From Fistularia commersonii (Eukaryota; Chordata; Actinopteri; Syngnathiformes; Fistulariidae), in contig JBBMNZ010000047.1 in assembly GCA_037954325.1 (NCBI GenBank), positions 630,501 to 694,500 on the forward strand: DNA of 64,000 nt, written 5' to 3'. The translations under genes were made by a program, and so were the position numbers. Within the stretch, counting starts at the first letter, position 1. Each line of letters opens with the position of its first letter. Positions 1-13,717 of the stretch are shown here, in pieces. Below the pieces are notes generated by a model, which saw only the letters and a list, made by a program, of their open reading frames with translations, was not told the DNA's origin and ran no database searches.

Positions 1-3000
1 AGATATTTAAACAGCAGAAACCAGCTTGGTGATATTCATTAGTTATTTCCACTCAAAATCAAAAATGCTTCAATTCGGTGAGATAAGCATTTTTTGATCG
101 AATGGCTATATCTTTTGAACTTGTAGCTGGATTATACTGAATTTGACATATTTTGTGCAGTATCTTGTCCTAAACAACATATTTCAACAGCGGGAACCAG
201 CTTGATGAAATTCATTAGTTATTTCCAATACTAATTAAAAACTCTTCAACTCGGGGGGATAAGCACTTTTTGAACGAATGGCTATAACTTTTGAACCTGT
301 GATGGGATTATAATGAAGTTGACATATATTGTGCAGAATCATGTCCTGAACAACATATTTCAACAGCAGAAACCAGCTTGATGAAATTCATAATTTATTT
401 CCACTCCTAATCAAAAACGCTTCAACTCGGTGAGATAAGTACTTTTTGAACGAATGGCTATATCTTTTGAACTTGTGAAGGGATTACACTGAATTTGACA
501 TATGTTGTGCAGAATCATGTCCAAAACAACATATTTAAACAGCAGACACCAGCTTGATGAAATCCATTAGTTATTTCCACTCCTAATCAAAAACGCTTCA
601 ACTCGGTGAGATAAGTACTTTTTGAACGAATGGCTATATCTTTTGAACTTGTGAAGGGATTACACTGAATTTGACATATATTGTGCAGAATCATGTCCCA
701 AACAACATATTTCAACAGCAGAAACCAGCTTGATGAAATCCATTAGTTATTTCCACTCCTAATCAAAAACGCTTCAACTCGGTCAGATAAGTCCTTTTTG
801 CACAAATGGCTATATCTTTTGATCTTGTCGCTGGATTGCACTGAATTTGATATATATTGTGCAAAATCAAGTCCGAAACAACATATTTCAACAGCAGAAT
901 CCAGCTTGATGAAATTCATTGGTTATTTACACTCCTAATCAAAAACGCTTCAACTCGGTGAGATAAGCCTTTTTTGAACGAATGGCTATATCTTTTGAAC
1001 ATGTGATGGGATTACACTGAATTTGACATATATTGTGCAGAATCATGTCCTAAACAACATATTTCAACAGCAGAAACCAGCTTGATGAAATTCAAAAGTT
1101 ATTTCCACTCCTAATCAAAAACGCTTCAACTCGGTGAGATAAGTACTTTTTGAACGAATGGCTATATCTTTTGAACTTGAGAAGGGATTACACTGAATTT
1201 GACATATATTATGCAGAATCATGTCCTAAACAACATTTTACAACAGCAGAAATCAACTTGATGAAATTCATTAGTTATTGCCACTCCTAATCAAAAATGC
1301 TTCAACTCGGTGAGATAAGCACTTTTTGCACGAATGGCTATATCTTTTGATCTTGTCGCTGGATTACACTTAATTTGACATGTGTTGTGCAGAATCATGT
1401 CCTAAACAACATATTTCAACAGCAGATACCAGGTTGATGAAATTCATTAGCTATTTCCACTCCTAATCAGAAACGTCTCAACTCGGTGAGTTAAGCACTT
1501 TTTGAACGAATGGCTATATCTTTTGAACTTGTGAAGGGATTACACTGAATTTGACATATATTGTCCAGAATCATGTCCTAAACAACAGATTTAAAGAGCA
1601 GAAACCAGCTTGATGAAATTCAAAAGTTATTTCCAATACTATTCAAAAACTCTTCAACTTGGTGAGATAAGCAATTTTTGAACGAATGACTATATTTTTT
1701 GAACCTGTGATGGGATTTCACTGACTTTGACATATATTGTGCAGAATCTTGTCCTAAACAACATATTTCAACAGCAGAAACCAGCTTGATGAAATTCATT
1801 AGTTATTTCCACTCCAAATCAAAAACGCTTCAACTCGGTGAGATAAGCACTTTTTGATCGAATGGCTATATATTTTGAACTTGTCACTGGATTATACTGA
1901 ATTTGACATATTTTGTGCAGAATCTTGTCCTAAACAACATATTTGAACAGCGGGAACCAGCTTGATGAAATTCATTAGTTATTTCCACTCCTAATCTGAA
2001 ACGTCTCAACTTGGTGAGATAAGCACTTTTTCAACGAATGACTATATCTTTTGATCTTATCGCTGGATTGCACTGAATTTGACATGTGTTTTGCAGAATC
2101 ATGTCCTAAACAACATATTTCAACAGCAGAAACCAGCTTGACGAAATCCATCAGTTATTTCCACTCCTAATCAAAAACTCTTCAACTCGGTGAGATAAGC
2201 AATTTTTGAACGAATGGCTATTTCTTTTGAACTTGTGATGTGATTACACTAAATTTGATATATATTGTGCAGAATCATATCCTAAAAAACATATTTCAAC
2301 AGCAGAAACCAGCTTGATGAACTTCACCTGTTATTTCCACTCCGAATCAAAAACTCTTCAACTCGGTGAGATAAGCAATTTTTGAACGAATGGCTATATC
2401 CTTTGAACCTGTAATGGGCTCACAAGAATTTGACATATACTGTGCAAAATCATGTCCTAAACAACATATTTCAACAGCAGAAACCAGTTTGATGAAATTC
2501 ATTAGTTATTGCCACTCCTAATCAAAAATGCTTCAACTCCGTGAGATAAGCACTTTTTGATCGAATAGCTATATCTTTTGAACTTGTAGCTGGATTGCAA
2601 TGAATTTGACATTTATTGTTCAGAATCATGTCCTAAACAACATATTTCAACAGCAGAAAGCAGCTTGATGAAATTCATTAGTTATTTACACTCCAAATCA
2701 GAAACGTCTCAACTCGGTAAGTTAAGCACTTTTTGAACGAATGGCTATATCTTTTGAACCTGTGATGGGATTACACTGAAGTTGACATATATATTGTGCA
2801 AAATCATATCCTGATTAAGATATTTCAACAGCAGAAACCAGCTTGATGAAATTCATTAGTTTTTTCCACTCCTAATCAAAAACGCTTCAACTCGGTAAGA
2901 TAAGCACTTTTTGAAGGAATGGCTGTATCTTTTGAACTTTTGATGGGATTTCACTGAATAGGACATATATTGTGCAGAATCATTTCCTAAACAACATATT

Positions 3001-5340
3001 TCAACAGCAGAAACCAGCTTGATGCAATTCATTAGTTTTTTCCACTCCGAATCAAAAACGCTTCAACTCGGTGAGATAAGTACTTTTTGAACGAATGGCT
3101 ATATCTTTTGAACCTGTGATGGGATTATACTGAATTTGACATATATTGTGAAGAATCATGTCCTGAACAACATATTTCAACAGCAAAAAGCATCTTGATT
3201 CTTTCATTTGTTATTTCCACTGCGAATCATTAACGCTTCAACTCGGTGAGATAAGCAGTTTTTAATCGAATGGCTATATCTTTTGAACATGTGGCTGGAT
3301 TACACTGAATCTGATATATATTGTGCAAAATCATGTCCGAAACAGCATATTTCAACAGCAGAAACCAGCTTGATGAAATTCATTAGTTATTTCCACTCCT
3401 AATCAAAAACGCTTCAACTCGGTGAGATAAGCCTCTATTGAACGAATGGTTATATCTTTTGAACATATGAAGGGATTACACTGAATTTGACATATATTGT
3501 GCAGAATCATGTCCTAAACAACATATTTCAACAGCAGAAACCAGCTTGATGAAATTCCAAAGTTTTTTCCACTGCTAATCAAAAACGTTTCAACTCGGTG
3601 AGATAAGTAATTTTTGAACGAATGGCTATATCTTTTGAAATTGTGAAGGGATTACACTGAATTTGACATATATTGTCCAGAATCATGTCCTAAACAACAT
3701 ATTTCAACAGCAGAAACCAGCTTGATGAAATTAATTAGTTATTTCCAATACTAATCAAAAACTCTTCAACTTGTTGAGATAAGCAATTTTTGAACGAATG
3801 GCTATATCTTTTGAACCTGTGATGGGATTACACTGAATTTGACATATATTGTGCAGAATCTTGTCCTAAACAACATATTTAAACAGCAGAAACCAGATTG
3901 ATGAAATTCATTAGTTATTTCCACTCCGAATCAAAAACGCTTCAACTCGGTGAGATAAGCACTTTTTGATCGAATGGCTATATATTTTGAACTTGTCGCT
4001 GGATTATACTGAATTTGACTTATTTTGTGCAGAATCTTGTCCTAAATAACATATTTCAAAAGCAGTAACCAGCTTGATGAAATTCATCAGTTATTTCAAC
4101 TCCTAATCAAAAACGCTTCAGCCCGATAAGATAAGCAGTTTTTGAACGAATGGCTATTTTTTTGAACCTGTGATGTGATTACACTAAATTTGACATATAT
4201 TGTGCAGAGTCATATCCTTAAAAAACATATTTCAACAGCAGAAACCAGCTTGATGAACTTCACCTGTTATTTCCACTCCGAATCAAAAACTCTTCAACTC
4301 GGTGAGATAAGCAGTTTTTGAACGAATGGCTATATCCTTTGAATCTGTAATGGTCTCACAAGAATTTGACATATACTGTGCAAAATCATGTCCTAAACAA
4401 CAAATTTCAACAGCAGAAACCAGTTTGATGAAATTCATTAGTTATTGCCACTCCTAATCAAAAATGCTTCAACTCCTTGAGATAAGCACTTTTTGATCGA
4501 ATAGCTATATCTTTTGATCTTATCGCTGGATTACACTGAATTTGACATGTGTTTTGCAGAATCATGTCCTAAACAACATATTTCAGCAGCAGTAACCAGC
4601 TTGACGAAATTCATCAGTTATTTCCACTCCTAATCAAAAACGCTTCAACCCGATAAGATGAGCAGTTTTTGAACGAATGGCTATTTCTTTTGAACCTGTG
4701 ATGTGATTACACTAAATTTGACATATATTGTGCAGAGTCATATCCTAAAAAAACATATTTCAACAGCAGAAACCAGCTTGATGAAATTCATTAGTTATTT
4801 CCACTCCTAATCAAAAACGCTTCAACTCGGTGAGATAAGTCCTTTTTGAACGAATGGCTATATCCTTTGAACCTGTAATGGGATCACACTGACTTTTGAC
4901 ATATATTTTGCAGAATCATATCCTAAAAAACATATTTCAACAGCAGAAACCAGTTTGATGAAATTATTAGTTATTTCCACTCCGAATCAAAAAAGACTTC
5001 AACTCGGTGAGATAAGCACTTTTTGATCGAATAGGTATATCTTTTGAACTTGTACCTGGATTGCACTGAAAATGACAATTATCGTGCAGAATCATGTCCT
5101 AAACAACATATTTCAACAGCAGAAACCAGCTTGATGAAATTCATTTGTTATTTCCACTCCGAAACAAAAACGCTTCAACTCGGTGAGATAAGTACTTTTG
5201 GAACGAATGGCGATATCTTTTTAACCTATGATGGGATTATACTGAATTTGACATATATTGTGCAGAATCATGTCCTGAACAACATATTTCAACAGCTGAA
5301 ACCAGCTTGATGAAATTCATTAGTTATTTCCACTCCTAAT

Positions 5341-5380
5341 CAAAAACGCTTCAACTCGGTACGAATGGCTATATCCTTTG
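5341..5380 (+). repeat. Monomer with 18-bp deletion
   Basis: The usual path CTCGGTGAGATAAGC...GAACGAATGG is cut short. CTCGGT, ending at 5,360, is joined directly to ACGAATGGC at 5,361, which removes the 18 bases that normally span the class-defining variable block. I saw no other copy with this deletion, so it looks like a private event that has not spread. Confidence 0.9.
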
Positions 5381-5520
5381 AACCTGTAATGGGATCACAC
5401 TGACTTTGACATATATTGTGCATAATCATATCCTAAACAACATATTTCAACAGCAGAAACCAGCTTGATGAAATTCATTAGTTATTTCCACACCTAATCA
5501 AAATTGCTTCAACTCGGTGA

Positions 5521-5550
5521 GATAAGCAACTTTTTTTTTCCACGAATGGC
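5521..5550 (+). repeat. Monomer with expanded T run in the variable block
   Basis: The common AAGCAC plus five T is here AAGCAAC followed by nine T (5,531-5,539) and CC before ACGAATGG. The change lies in the most variable part of the monomer and is consistent with slippage at a homopolymer. A sequencing or assembly error in the T run cannot be excluded. Confidence 0.8.
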
Positions 5551-5950
5551 TATATCTTTTGATCTTGTCGCTGGCTTACACTGAATTTGACATATATTGT
5601 GCAGAATCATGTCCTGAACAACATATTTAGACAGCAGAAAGCATCTTGATTCTTTCATTAGTTATTTCCACTGCGAACCATAAACGCTTCAACTCGGTGA
5701 GATAAGCACTTTTTGATCGAAAGGCTATATCTTTTGAACTTGTGTCTGGATTACACTGAATTTGATATATATTGTGCAAAATCATGTCCGAAACAACATA
5801 TTTCAACAGCAGAAACCAGCTTGATGAAATTCATTAGTTATTTCCACTCCGAATCAAAAACGCTTGAACATGGTGAGATAAGCACTTTTTGAACGAATGG
5901 CTATATCTTTTGAACCTATGAAGGGATTACACTGAATTTGACATATATTG

Positions 5951-7190
5951 TGCAGAATCATGTCCTAAACAACATATTTCAACAGCAGAAACCAGCTTGA
6001 TGAAATTCATTAGTTATTTCCACTCCTAATCAGAAACGTGTCAACTCGGTGAGATAAGCACTTTTTTCACGAATGGCTACATCTTTTGATCTTATCGCTG
6101 GATTACACTTAATTTGACATGTGTTTTGCAGAATCATGTCCTAAACAACATATTTCAACAGCAGAAACCAGCTTGACGAAATCCAAGAGTTATTTCCACT
6201 CCTAATCAAAAACGCTTCAACTCGGTAAGATAATCACTTTTTGAACCAATGGCTATATCTTTTCAACTTTTGATGGGATTTCACTGAATGGGACATATAT
6301 TGTACAGAATCATGTCCTAAACAACATATTTCAACAGCAGAAACCAGTTTGATGAAATTCATTAGTAATTTCCACTCCGAATCAAAAACGCTTCAACTCG
6401 GTGAGATAAGCACTTTTTGATCGAATAGCTATATCTTTTGAACTTGTAGCTGGATTGCACTGAAAATGACATTTATTGTGCAGAATCATGTCCTAAACAA
6501 CATATTTCAACAGCAGAAACCAGCTTGATGAAATTCATTAGTTATTTCCACTCCTAATCAGAAATGTTTCAACTCGGTGAGTTAAGCAATTTTTGAACGA
6601 ATGGCTATATATTTTGAACCTGTGATGGGATTACACTGAAGTTGATGTATATATTATGCAAAATCATGTACAAAACAACATATTTCAACAGCTGAAACCA
6701 GCTTGATGAAATTCATTAGTTTTTTCCACTCCGAATCAAAAATGCTTCAACTCGGTGAGATAAGCACTTTTTGATCAAATGCTATATCTTTTGAACTTGT
6801 CACTGGATTTTACTGAATTTGACATATTTTGTGCAGAATCTTGTCCTAAACAACATATTTCAACAGCGGGAACCAGCTTGATGAAATTCATTAGTTATTT
6901 CCACTCCTAATCAGAAACGTCTCAACTCGGTGAGATAAGCACTTTTTTCACGAATGGCTACATCTTTTGATCTTATCGCTGGATTACAATTAATTTGACA
7001 TGTGTTTTGCAGAATCATATCCTAAACTACTTATTTCAACAGCAGAAACCAGCTTGATGAAATTCAAAAGTTATTTCCACTCCTAATCAAAAACGCTTCA
7101 ACTCGGTGAGATAAGTAATTTTTGAACGAATGGGTATATGTTTTGAACTTGTGAAGTGATTACACTGAATTTGACATATATTGTGCAGAA
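5951..7190 (+). repeat. Seven-monomer block, first copy (partner 8,943-10,182)
   Basis: The order and private variants of this block recur about 17 monomers downstream. One anchor, TTGAACCAATGG, lies at 6,241 and 9,233, a lag of 2,992 bp = 17 x 176. Shared uncommon features include AAGCACTTTTTTCACG with GGCTACATC, ACTGAATGGGACATATATTG followed by TACAGAATC, CACTGAAAATGACATTTATT and GGGTATATG. Similarity fades upstream of 5,951 and downstream of about 7,190. This is best explained as a segmental duplication within the array that has since picked up point changes. Confidence 0.8.
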
Positions 7191-8499
7191 TCATGTCCTA
7201 AACAACATATTTCAACAGCAGAAACCAGCTTGATGAAATTCATTAGTTATTTCCACTCCTAATCAAATACGCTTCAACTCGGTGAGATAAGCACTTTTTG
7301 AACGAATGGCTATATCTTTTGAACCTGTGATGGGATTACACTGAATTTGAGATATATTGTGCAGAATCATTTCCTAAACAACATATTTCAACAGCGGAAC
7401 CCAGCTTGTTGAAATTCACTGGTTATTTCCACTCCGAATCAAAAACGCTTGAACATGGTGAGATAAGCACTTTTTGAACGAATGGCTATATCTTTTGAAC
7501 CTATGAAGGGATTACACTGAATTTGACATATATTGTGCAGAATCATGTCCTAAACAACTTATTTCAACAGCAGAAACCAGCTTGATGAAATTCATTAGTT
7601 ATTTCCACACCTAATCAAAATTGCTTCAACTCGGTGAGACAAGCACTTTTCGCACGAATGGCTATATCTTTTGAGCTTGTCGCTGGATTACACTGAATTT
7701 GACATTTGTCGTGCAGAATCTTGTCCTAAACAACATATTTCAACAGCAGAAACCAGCTTGATTAAATCCATTAGTTATTTCCACTCCTAATCAAAAACTC
7801 TTCAACCCGATAAGATAAGCAGTTTTTGAACGAATGGCTTTATCTTTTGTACCTGTGATATGATTACAGTATATTTGACATATATTGTGCAGAATCATGT
7901 CCTGAAGAACATATTTCAACAGCAGAAACCAGCTTGATGAAATTCATTAGTTATTTCCACTCCTATTCAAAAATGCTTCAACTCTGTGAGATAAGTGCTT
8001 TTTGAAGGAATGGCTATATGTTTTGAACTTGTGAAGGGATTACACTGAATTTGACATATATTGTGCAGAATCATGTCCTAAAAAACATATTTCAACAGAA
8101 GAAACCAGCTTGACGAAATTCATTAGTTATTTCCACTCCAAATCAAAAACGCTTCAACTCGGTGAGATAAGTCGTTTTTGAACGAATGGCTATATCCTTT
8201 GAACCTGTGATGGGATCACACTGACTTTGACATATATTGTGCAGAATCATATCCTAAACAACATATTTCAACAGCAGAAACCAGCTTGATGAAATTCATT
8301 AGTTATTTCCACACCTAATCAAAACTGCTTCAACTCGGTGAGATAAGCACTTTTTGCACGAATGGCTATATCTTTTGATCTTGTCGCTGGATTACACTGA
8401 ATTTGACATGTGTTGTGCAGAATCTTGTCCTAAACAACATATTTCAACAGCAGAAACCAGCTTAATTAAATCCATTAGTTATTTCCACTCCCAATCAAA

Positions 8500-9035
8500 A
8501 ATGCTTCAACCCGATAAGATAAGCAGTTTTTTAACAAATGGCTTTATTTTTTGAACCTGTGATATGATTACAGTATATTTGACATATATTGTGCAGAATC
8601 ATATCCTAAAAAACATATTTCAACAGCAGAAACCAGTTTGATGAAATTCATTAGTTATTTCCACTACTAATCAGAAACACTTCAACTCGGTCTCATAAGC
8701 ACATTTTGAACGAATGGCTATATCCTTAGAACCTGTAATGGGCTCACAAGAATTTGACATATATTGCGCAGAATCATGTCCTAAACAACATATTTCAACA
8801 GCAGAAACCAGTTTGATGAAATTCATTAGTAATTTCCACTCCAAATCAAAAACGCTTCAACTCGGTGAGATAAGCACTTTTTCATCGAATAGCTATATCT
8901 TTTTAACTTGTAGCTGGATTGCACTGAAAATGACATTTATTGTGCAGAATCATGTCCTAAACAACATATTTCAACAGCAGAAACCAGCTTGATGAAATTC
9001 ATTAGTTATTTCCACTCCTAATCAGAAACGTCTCA
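8500..9035 (+). repeat. Three-monomer block, first copy (partner 10,790-11,324)
   Basis: A CCGATAAGATAAGCAG-class monomer, a CTCGGTCTCATAAGCACATT-class monomer with the rare ATCCTTAGAACC, and a TGAAAATGACATTTATT monomer follow each other here and again downstream. The ATCCTTAGAACC marker lies 2,289 bp apart in the two places (13 x 176 plus 1). The first copy differs at scattered positions (for example ATTGCGCAG against AATGTGCAG). Confidence 0.75.
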
Positions 9036-10182
9036 GCTCGGTGAGATAAGCACTTTTTTCACGAATGGCTACATCTTTTGATCTTATCGCTGGATTACAC
9101 TTAATTTGACATGTGTTTTGCAGAATCATGTCCTAAACAACATATTTCAACAGCAGAAACCATCTTGACGAAATCCAACAGTTATTTCCACTCCTAATCA
9201 AAGACGCTTCAACTCGGTAAGATAAACACTTTTTGAACCAATGGCTATATCTTTTCAACTTTTGATGGGATTTCACTGAATGGGACATATATTGTACAGA
9301 ATCATGTCCTAAACAACATATTTCAACAGCAGAAACCAGTTTGATGAAATTCATTAGTAATTTCCACTCCGAATCAAAAACGCTTCAACTCGGTGAGATA
9401 AGCACTTTTTGATCGAATAGCTATATCTTTTGAACTTGTAGCTGGATTGCACTGAAAATGACATTTATTGTGCAGAATCATGTCCTAAACAACATATTTC
9501 AACAGCAGAAACCAGCTTGATGAAATTCATTAGTTATTTCCACTCCTAATCAGAAATGTTTCAACTCGGTGAGTTAAGCAATTTTTGAACGAATGGCTAT
9601 ATATTTTGAACCTGTGATGGGATTACACTGAAGTTGATATATATATTATGCAAAATCATGTACAAAACAACATATTTCAACAGCTGAAACCAGCTTGATG
9701 AAATTCATTAGTTTTTTCCACTCCGAATCAAAAATGCTTCAACTCGGTGAGATAAGCACTTTTTGATCAAAAGGCTATATCTTTTGAACTTGTCACTGGA
9801 TTTTACTGAATTTGACATATTTTGTGCAGAATCTTGTCCTAAACAACATATTTCAACAGCAGAAACCAGCTTGATGAAATTCATTAGTTATTTCCACTCC
9901 TAATCAGAAACGTCTCAACTCGGTGAGATAAGCACTTTTTTAACGAATGGCTACATCTTTTGATCTTATCGCTGGATTACAATTAATTTGACATGTGTTT
10001 TGCAGAATCATGTCCTAAACTACATATTTCAACAGCAGAAACCAGCTTGATGAAATTCAAAATTTATTTCCACTCCTAATCAAAAACGCTTCAACTCGGT
10101 GAGATAAGTAATTTTTGAACGAATGGGTATATGTTTTGAACTTGTGAAGTAATTACACTGAATTTGACATATATTGTGCAGA
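8943..10182 (+). repeat. Seven-monomer block, second copy (partner 5,951-7,190)
   Basis: Second copy of the block described at 5,951-7,190, about 2,992 bp downstream. Differences are scattered single bases, for example TCTCAGCTCGG here against TGTCAACTCGG in the first copy, and AAGACGCTTC against AAAACGCTTC. Its left edge overlaps the end of the 8,500-9,035 block, so at least two duplication events with different boundaries have touched this area. Confidence 0.8.
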
Positions 10183-10730
10183 ATCATTTCCTAAACAACA
10201 TATTTCAACAGCAGAAAACAGCTTGATGAAATTCATTAGTTATTTCCACTCCTAATCAGAAACGTCTCAACTCGGTGAGATAAGCACTTTTTGAACGAAT
10301 GGCTATATCTTTTGATCTTATAGCTGGATTACACTGAATTTGACATGTGTTTTGCTGAATCATGTCCTAAACAACATATTTCAACAGCAGAAACCAGCTT
10401 GATGAAATTCATTAGTTATTTCCACACCTAATCAAAATTGCTTCAACTCGGTGAGACAAGCACTTTTCGCACGAATGGGTATATCTTTTGAACTTGTGAA
10501 GTGATTACACTGAATTTGACATATATTGTGCAAAATCATGTCCTAAACAACATATTTCAACAGCAGAAACCAGCTTGATGAAATTCATTAGTTCTTTCCA
10601 CTCCTAATCAGAAACGTCTCAACTCGGTGAGATAAGCACTTTTTGAACGAATGGCTATATCTTTTGATCTTATCGCTGGATTACACTGAATTTGACATGT
10701 GTTTTGCAGAATCATGTCCTAAACAACATA
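10148..10730 (+). repeat. Three-monomer block, first copy (partner 11,379-11,961)
   Basis: Contains the rare GCAGAAAACAGCTTG, the rare GTTTTGCTGAATC and the unusual GTGAGACAAGCACTTTTCGC. All recur in the same order 1,231 bp downstream (7 x 176 minus 1), as measured at TTTGCTGAATC (10,351 and 11,582) and GAATCATTTCC (10,181 and 11,412). Similarity ends near 10,720, where TTTCAGCAGCAGTAACC here differs from TTCAACAGCAGAAACC in the partner. Confidence 0.8.
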
Positions 10731-10789
10731 TTTCAGCAGCAGTAACCAGCTTGACGAAATTCATCAGTTATTTCCACTCCTAATCAAAA

Positions 10790-11324
10790 ACGCTTCAACC
10801 CGATAAGATAAGCAGTTTTTGAACGAATGGCTTTATCTTTTGAACCTGTGATATGATTACAGTATATTTGACATATATTGTGCAGAATCATATCCTAAAA
10901 AACATATTTCAACAGCAGAAACTAGTTTGATGAAATTCATTAGTTATTTCCACTCCTAATCAGAAACACTTCAACTCGGTCTCATAAGCACATTTTGAAC
11001 GAATGGCTATATCCTTAGAACCTGTAATGGGCTCACAAGAATTTGACATATAATGTGCAGAATCATGTCCTAAACAACATATTTCAACAGCAGAAACCGG
11101 TTTGATGAAATTCATTAGTAATTTCCACTCCTAATCAAAAACGCTTCAACTCGGTGAGATAAGCACTTTTTGATCGAATAGCTATACCTTTTTAACTTGT
11201 AGCTGGATTGCACTGAAAATGACATTTATTATGCAGAATCATGTCCTAAACAACATATTTCAACAGCAGAAACCAGCTTGATGAAATTCATTAGTTATTT
11301 CCACTCCTAATCAGAAATGTCTCA
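10790..11324 (+). repeat. Three-monomer block, second copy (partner 8,500-9,035)
   Basis: Partner of the block at 8,500-9,035 at a lag of about 2,289 bp, with the same order of three monomer classes and the shared rare string ATCCTTAGAACC. It sits between the two copies of another duplication (10,148-10,730 and 11,379-11,961). The array here is therefore built from interleaved duplications, not from one simple higher-order unit. Confidence 0.75.
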
Positions 11325-11378
11325 ACTCGGTGAGTTAAGCAATTTTTGAACGAATGGCTATATATTTTGAACTTGTGA

Positions 11379-11961
11379 TGGGATTACACTGAATTTGACA
11401 TATATTGTGCAGAATCATTTCCTAAACAACATATTTCAACAGCAGAAAACAGCTTGATGAAATTCATTAGTTATTTCCACTCCTAATCAGAAACGTCTCA
11501 ACTCGGTGAGATAAGCACTTTTTGAACGAATGGCTATATCTTTTGATCTTATCGCTGGATTACACTGAATTTGACATGTGTTTTGCTGAATCATGTCCTA
11601 AACAACATATTTCAACAGCAGAAACCAGCTTGATGAAATTCATTAGTTATTTCCACACCTAATCAAAATTGCTTCAACTCGGTGAGACAAGCACTTTTCG
11701 CACGAATGGGTATATCTTTTGAACTTGTGAAGTGATTACACTGAATTTGACATATATTGTGCAAAATCATGTCCTAAACAACATATTTCAACAGTAGAAA
11801 CCAGCTTGATGAAATTCATTAGTTCTTTCCACTCCTAATCAGAAACGTCTCAACTCGGTGAGATAAGCACTTTTTGAACGAATGGCTATATCTTTTGATC
11901 TTATCGCTGGATTACACTGAATTTGACATGTGTTTTGCAGAATCATGTTCTAAACAACATA
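11379..11961 (+). repeat. Three-monomer block, second copy (partner 10,148-10,730)
   Basis: Second copy of the 10,148-10,730 block at a lag of 1,231 bp. Observed differences are single bases, for example CTTATCGCTGG against CTTATAGCTGG and AACAGTAGAAACC against AACAGCAGAAACC. The near-identity suggests a younger event than the 17-monomer-lag duplication just upstream. Confidence 0.8.
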
Positions 11962-13717
11962 TTTCAACAGCAGAAACCAGCTTGACGAAATTCATCAATT
12001 ATTTCCACTCCTAATCAAAAACGCTTCAACCCGATAAGATAAGCAGTTTTTGAACGAATGGCTATATCTTTGGAACCTGTGATGTGATTACACTAAATTT
12101 GACATATATTGTGCAGAGTCATATCCTAAAAAACATATTTCAACAGCAGAAACCAGCTTGATGAAATTCATTTGTTATTTCCACTCCTTTTCAAAAACGC
12201 TTCAACTCGGAGAGATAAGTCCTTTTTGTAGGAATGGCTATATCCTTTAAACCTGTAATGGGATCACACTGACTTTGACATATATTGTGCAGAATCATAT
12301 CCTAAACAACATATTTCAACAGCAGAAACCAGCTTGATGAAATTCATTAGTTATTTCCACACCTAATCAAAATTGCTTCAACTCGGTGAGATAAGCACTT
12401 TTTGCACGAATGACTATATCTTTTGATCTTGTCGCTGGATTACGCTGAATTTGACATATATTGTGCAGAATCATGTCCTGAACAACATATTTAGACAGCA
12501 GAAAGCATCTTGATTCTTTCATTAGTTATTTCCACTGCGAATCATAAACGCTTCAACTCGGTGAGATAAGCACTTTTTGATCGAAAGGCTATATCTTTTG
12601 AACTTGTGTCTGGATTACACTGAATTTGATATATATTGTGCAAAATCATGTCCGAAACAACATATTTCAACAGCAGAAACCAGCTTGATGAAATTCATTC
12701 GTTATTATCAGTCCTAATCAAATACGCTTCAACTCGGTGAGATAAGCCTTTTTTGAACGAATGGCTATATCTTTTGAACCTGTGATGGGATTACACAGAA
12801 TTTGACATATATTGTGCAGAATCATTTCCTAAACAACATATTTCAACAGCGGAAACCAGCTTGATGAAATTCACCCGTTATTTCCACTCCGAATCAAAAA
12901 CGCTTTAACTCGGTGAGATAAGCACTTTTTGAACGAATGGCTATATCTTTTGAACCTATGAAGGGATTACACTCAATTTGACATATATTGTGCAGAATCA
13001 TATCCTAAAAAACATATTTCAAGAGCAGAAACCAGCTTGATGAAATTCACTGGTTATTTCCACTCCGAATCAAAAACGCTTGAACACGGTGAGATAAGCA
13101 TTTTTTGAACGAATGGCTATATCTTTTGAACCTATGAAGGGATTACACTGAATTTGACATATGTCGTGCAGAATCATATCCTAAAAAAACATATTTCAAG
13201 AGCAGAAACCAGCTTGATGAAATTCACAGGTTATTTCCACTCCTAATCAAAAACGCTTCAACTCGGTGAGATAAGTACTTTTTGGATGAATGGCTATATC
13301 TCTTGAACATGTGAAGGGATTATACTGAATTTGACGTATATTTTGTAGAATCATGTCCTGAACAACATATTTCAACAGTAGAAACCAGCTTGATGAAATC
13401 CAAAAGTTATTTCCACTCCGAATCAAAAATGCTTCAACTCGGTGAGATAAGTACTTTTTGAACGAATGGCTATATCTTTTGAACTTGTGAAGGGATTACA
13501 CTGAATTTGACATATATTGTGCAGAATCATGTTCTAAACAACATATTTCAACAGCAAAAACCAGTTTGATGAAATTCATTAGTTATTTCCACTCCGAATC
13601 AAAAACGCTTCAACTCGGTGAGATAAGCACTTTTTGAACGAATGGCTATATCTTTTGAACTTGTGAAGGGATTACACTGAATTTGACATATATTGTGCAG
13701 AATCATGTCCTAAACAA

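Larger units (their letters stand above)
1..5950 (+). repeat. Left segment: mixed, diverged monomers with limited higher-order order
   Basis: About 34 monomers of many classes. Neighbours differ from one another and I see no long near-identical block. The clearest internal relationship is a short one: the segment around 2,230-2,560, carrying the variant CATATACTGTGCAAAATC after TGGGCTCACAAG, recurs around 4,166-4,496 at a lag of exactly 1,936 bp (11 x 176). A further variant with GCATCTTGATTCTTTCATT appears near 3,190 and 5,641. The segment also has an 18-bp deletion (junction 5,360/5,361) and an expanded T run (5,531-5,539). Higher divergence and fewer long duplications suggest older, less recently homogenised array; that is an inference from inspection, not from measured identities. 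Confidence 0.75.

Noticed and set aside
5044..5310. Open reading frame of 88 codons
   Set aside because: It is the satellite monomer read through, sharing AESCPKQHISTAETSLMKFI with other chance frames in the window. The frame is open only because this copy has TCCGAAAC in place of TCCTAATC and a different base at the usual stop. There is no start context, codon pattern or conserved neighbour, and the 176-bp period changes frame at each monomer.
8714..8992. Open reading frame of 92 codons, the longest in the window, with shorter relatives at 8,354-8,554, 14,371-14,598, 20,491-20,700, 55,311-55,502 and 57,950-58,141
   Set aside because: All encode the same piece of monomer and end at the next in-frame stop. 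Their similarity reflects repeat homology, not selection on protein. Most monomers have a stop in this frame.
9133..9354. Minus-strand open reading frame of 73 codons
   Set aside because: It lies across one monomer and part of the next, on the reverse strand. No other monomer keeps it open and nothing supports translation.
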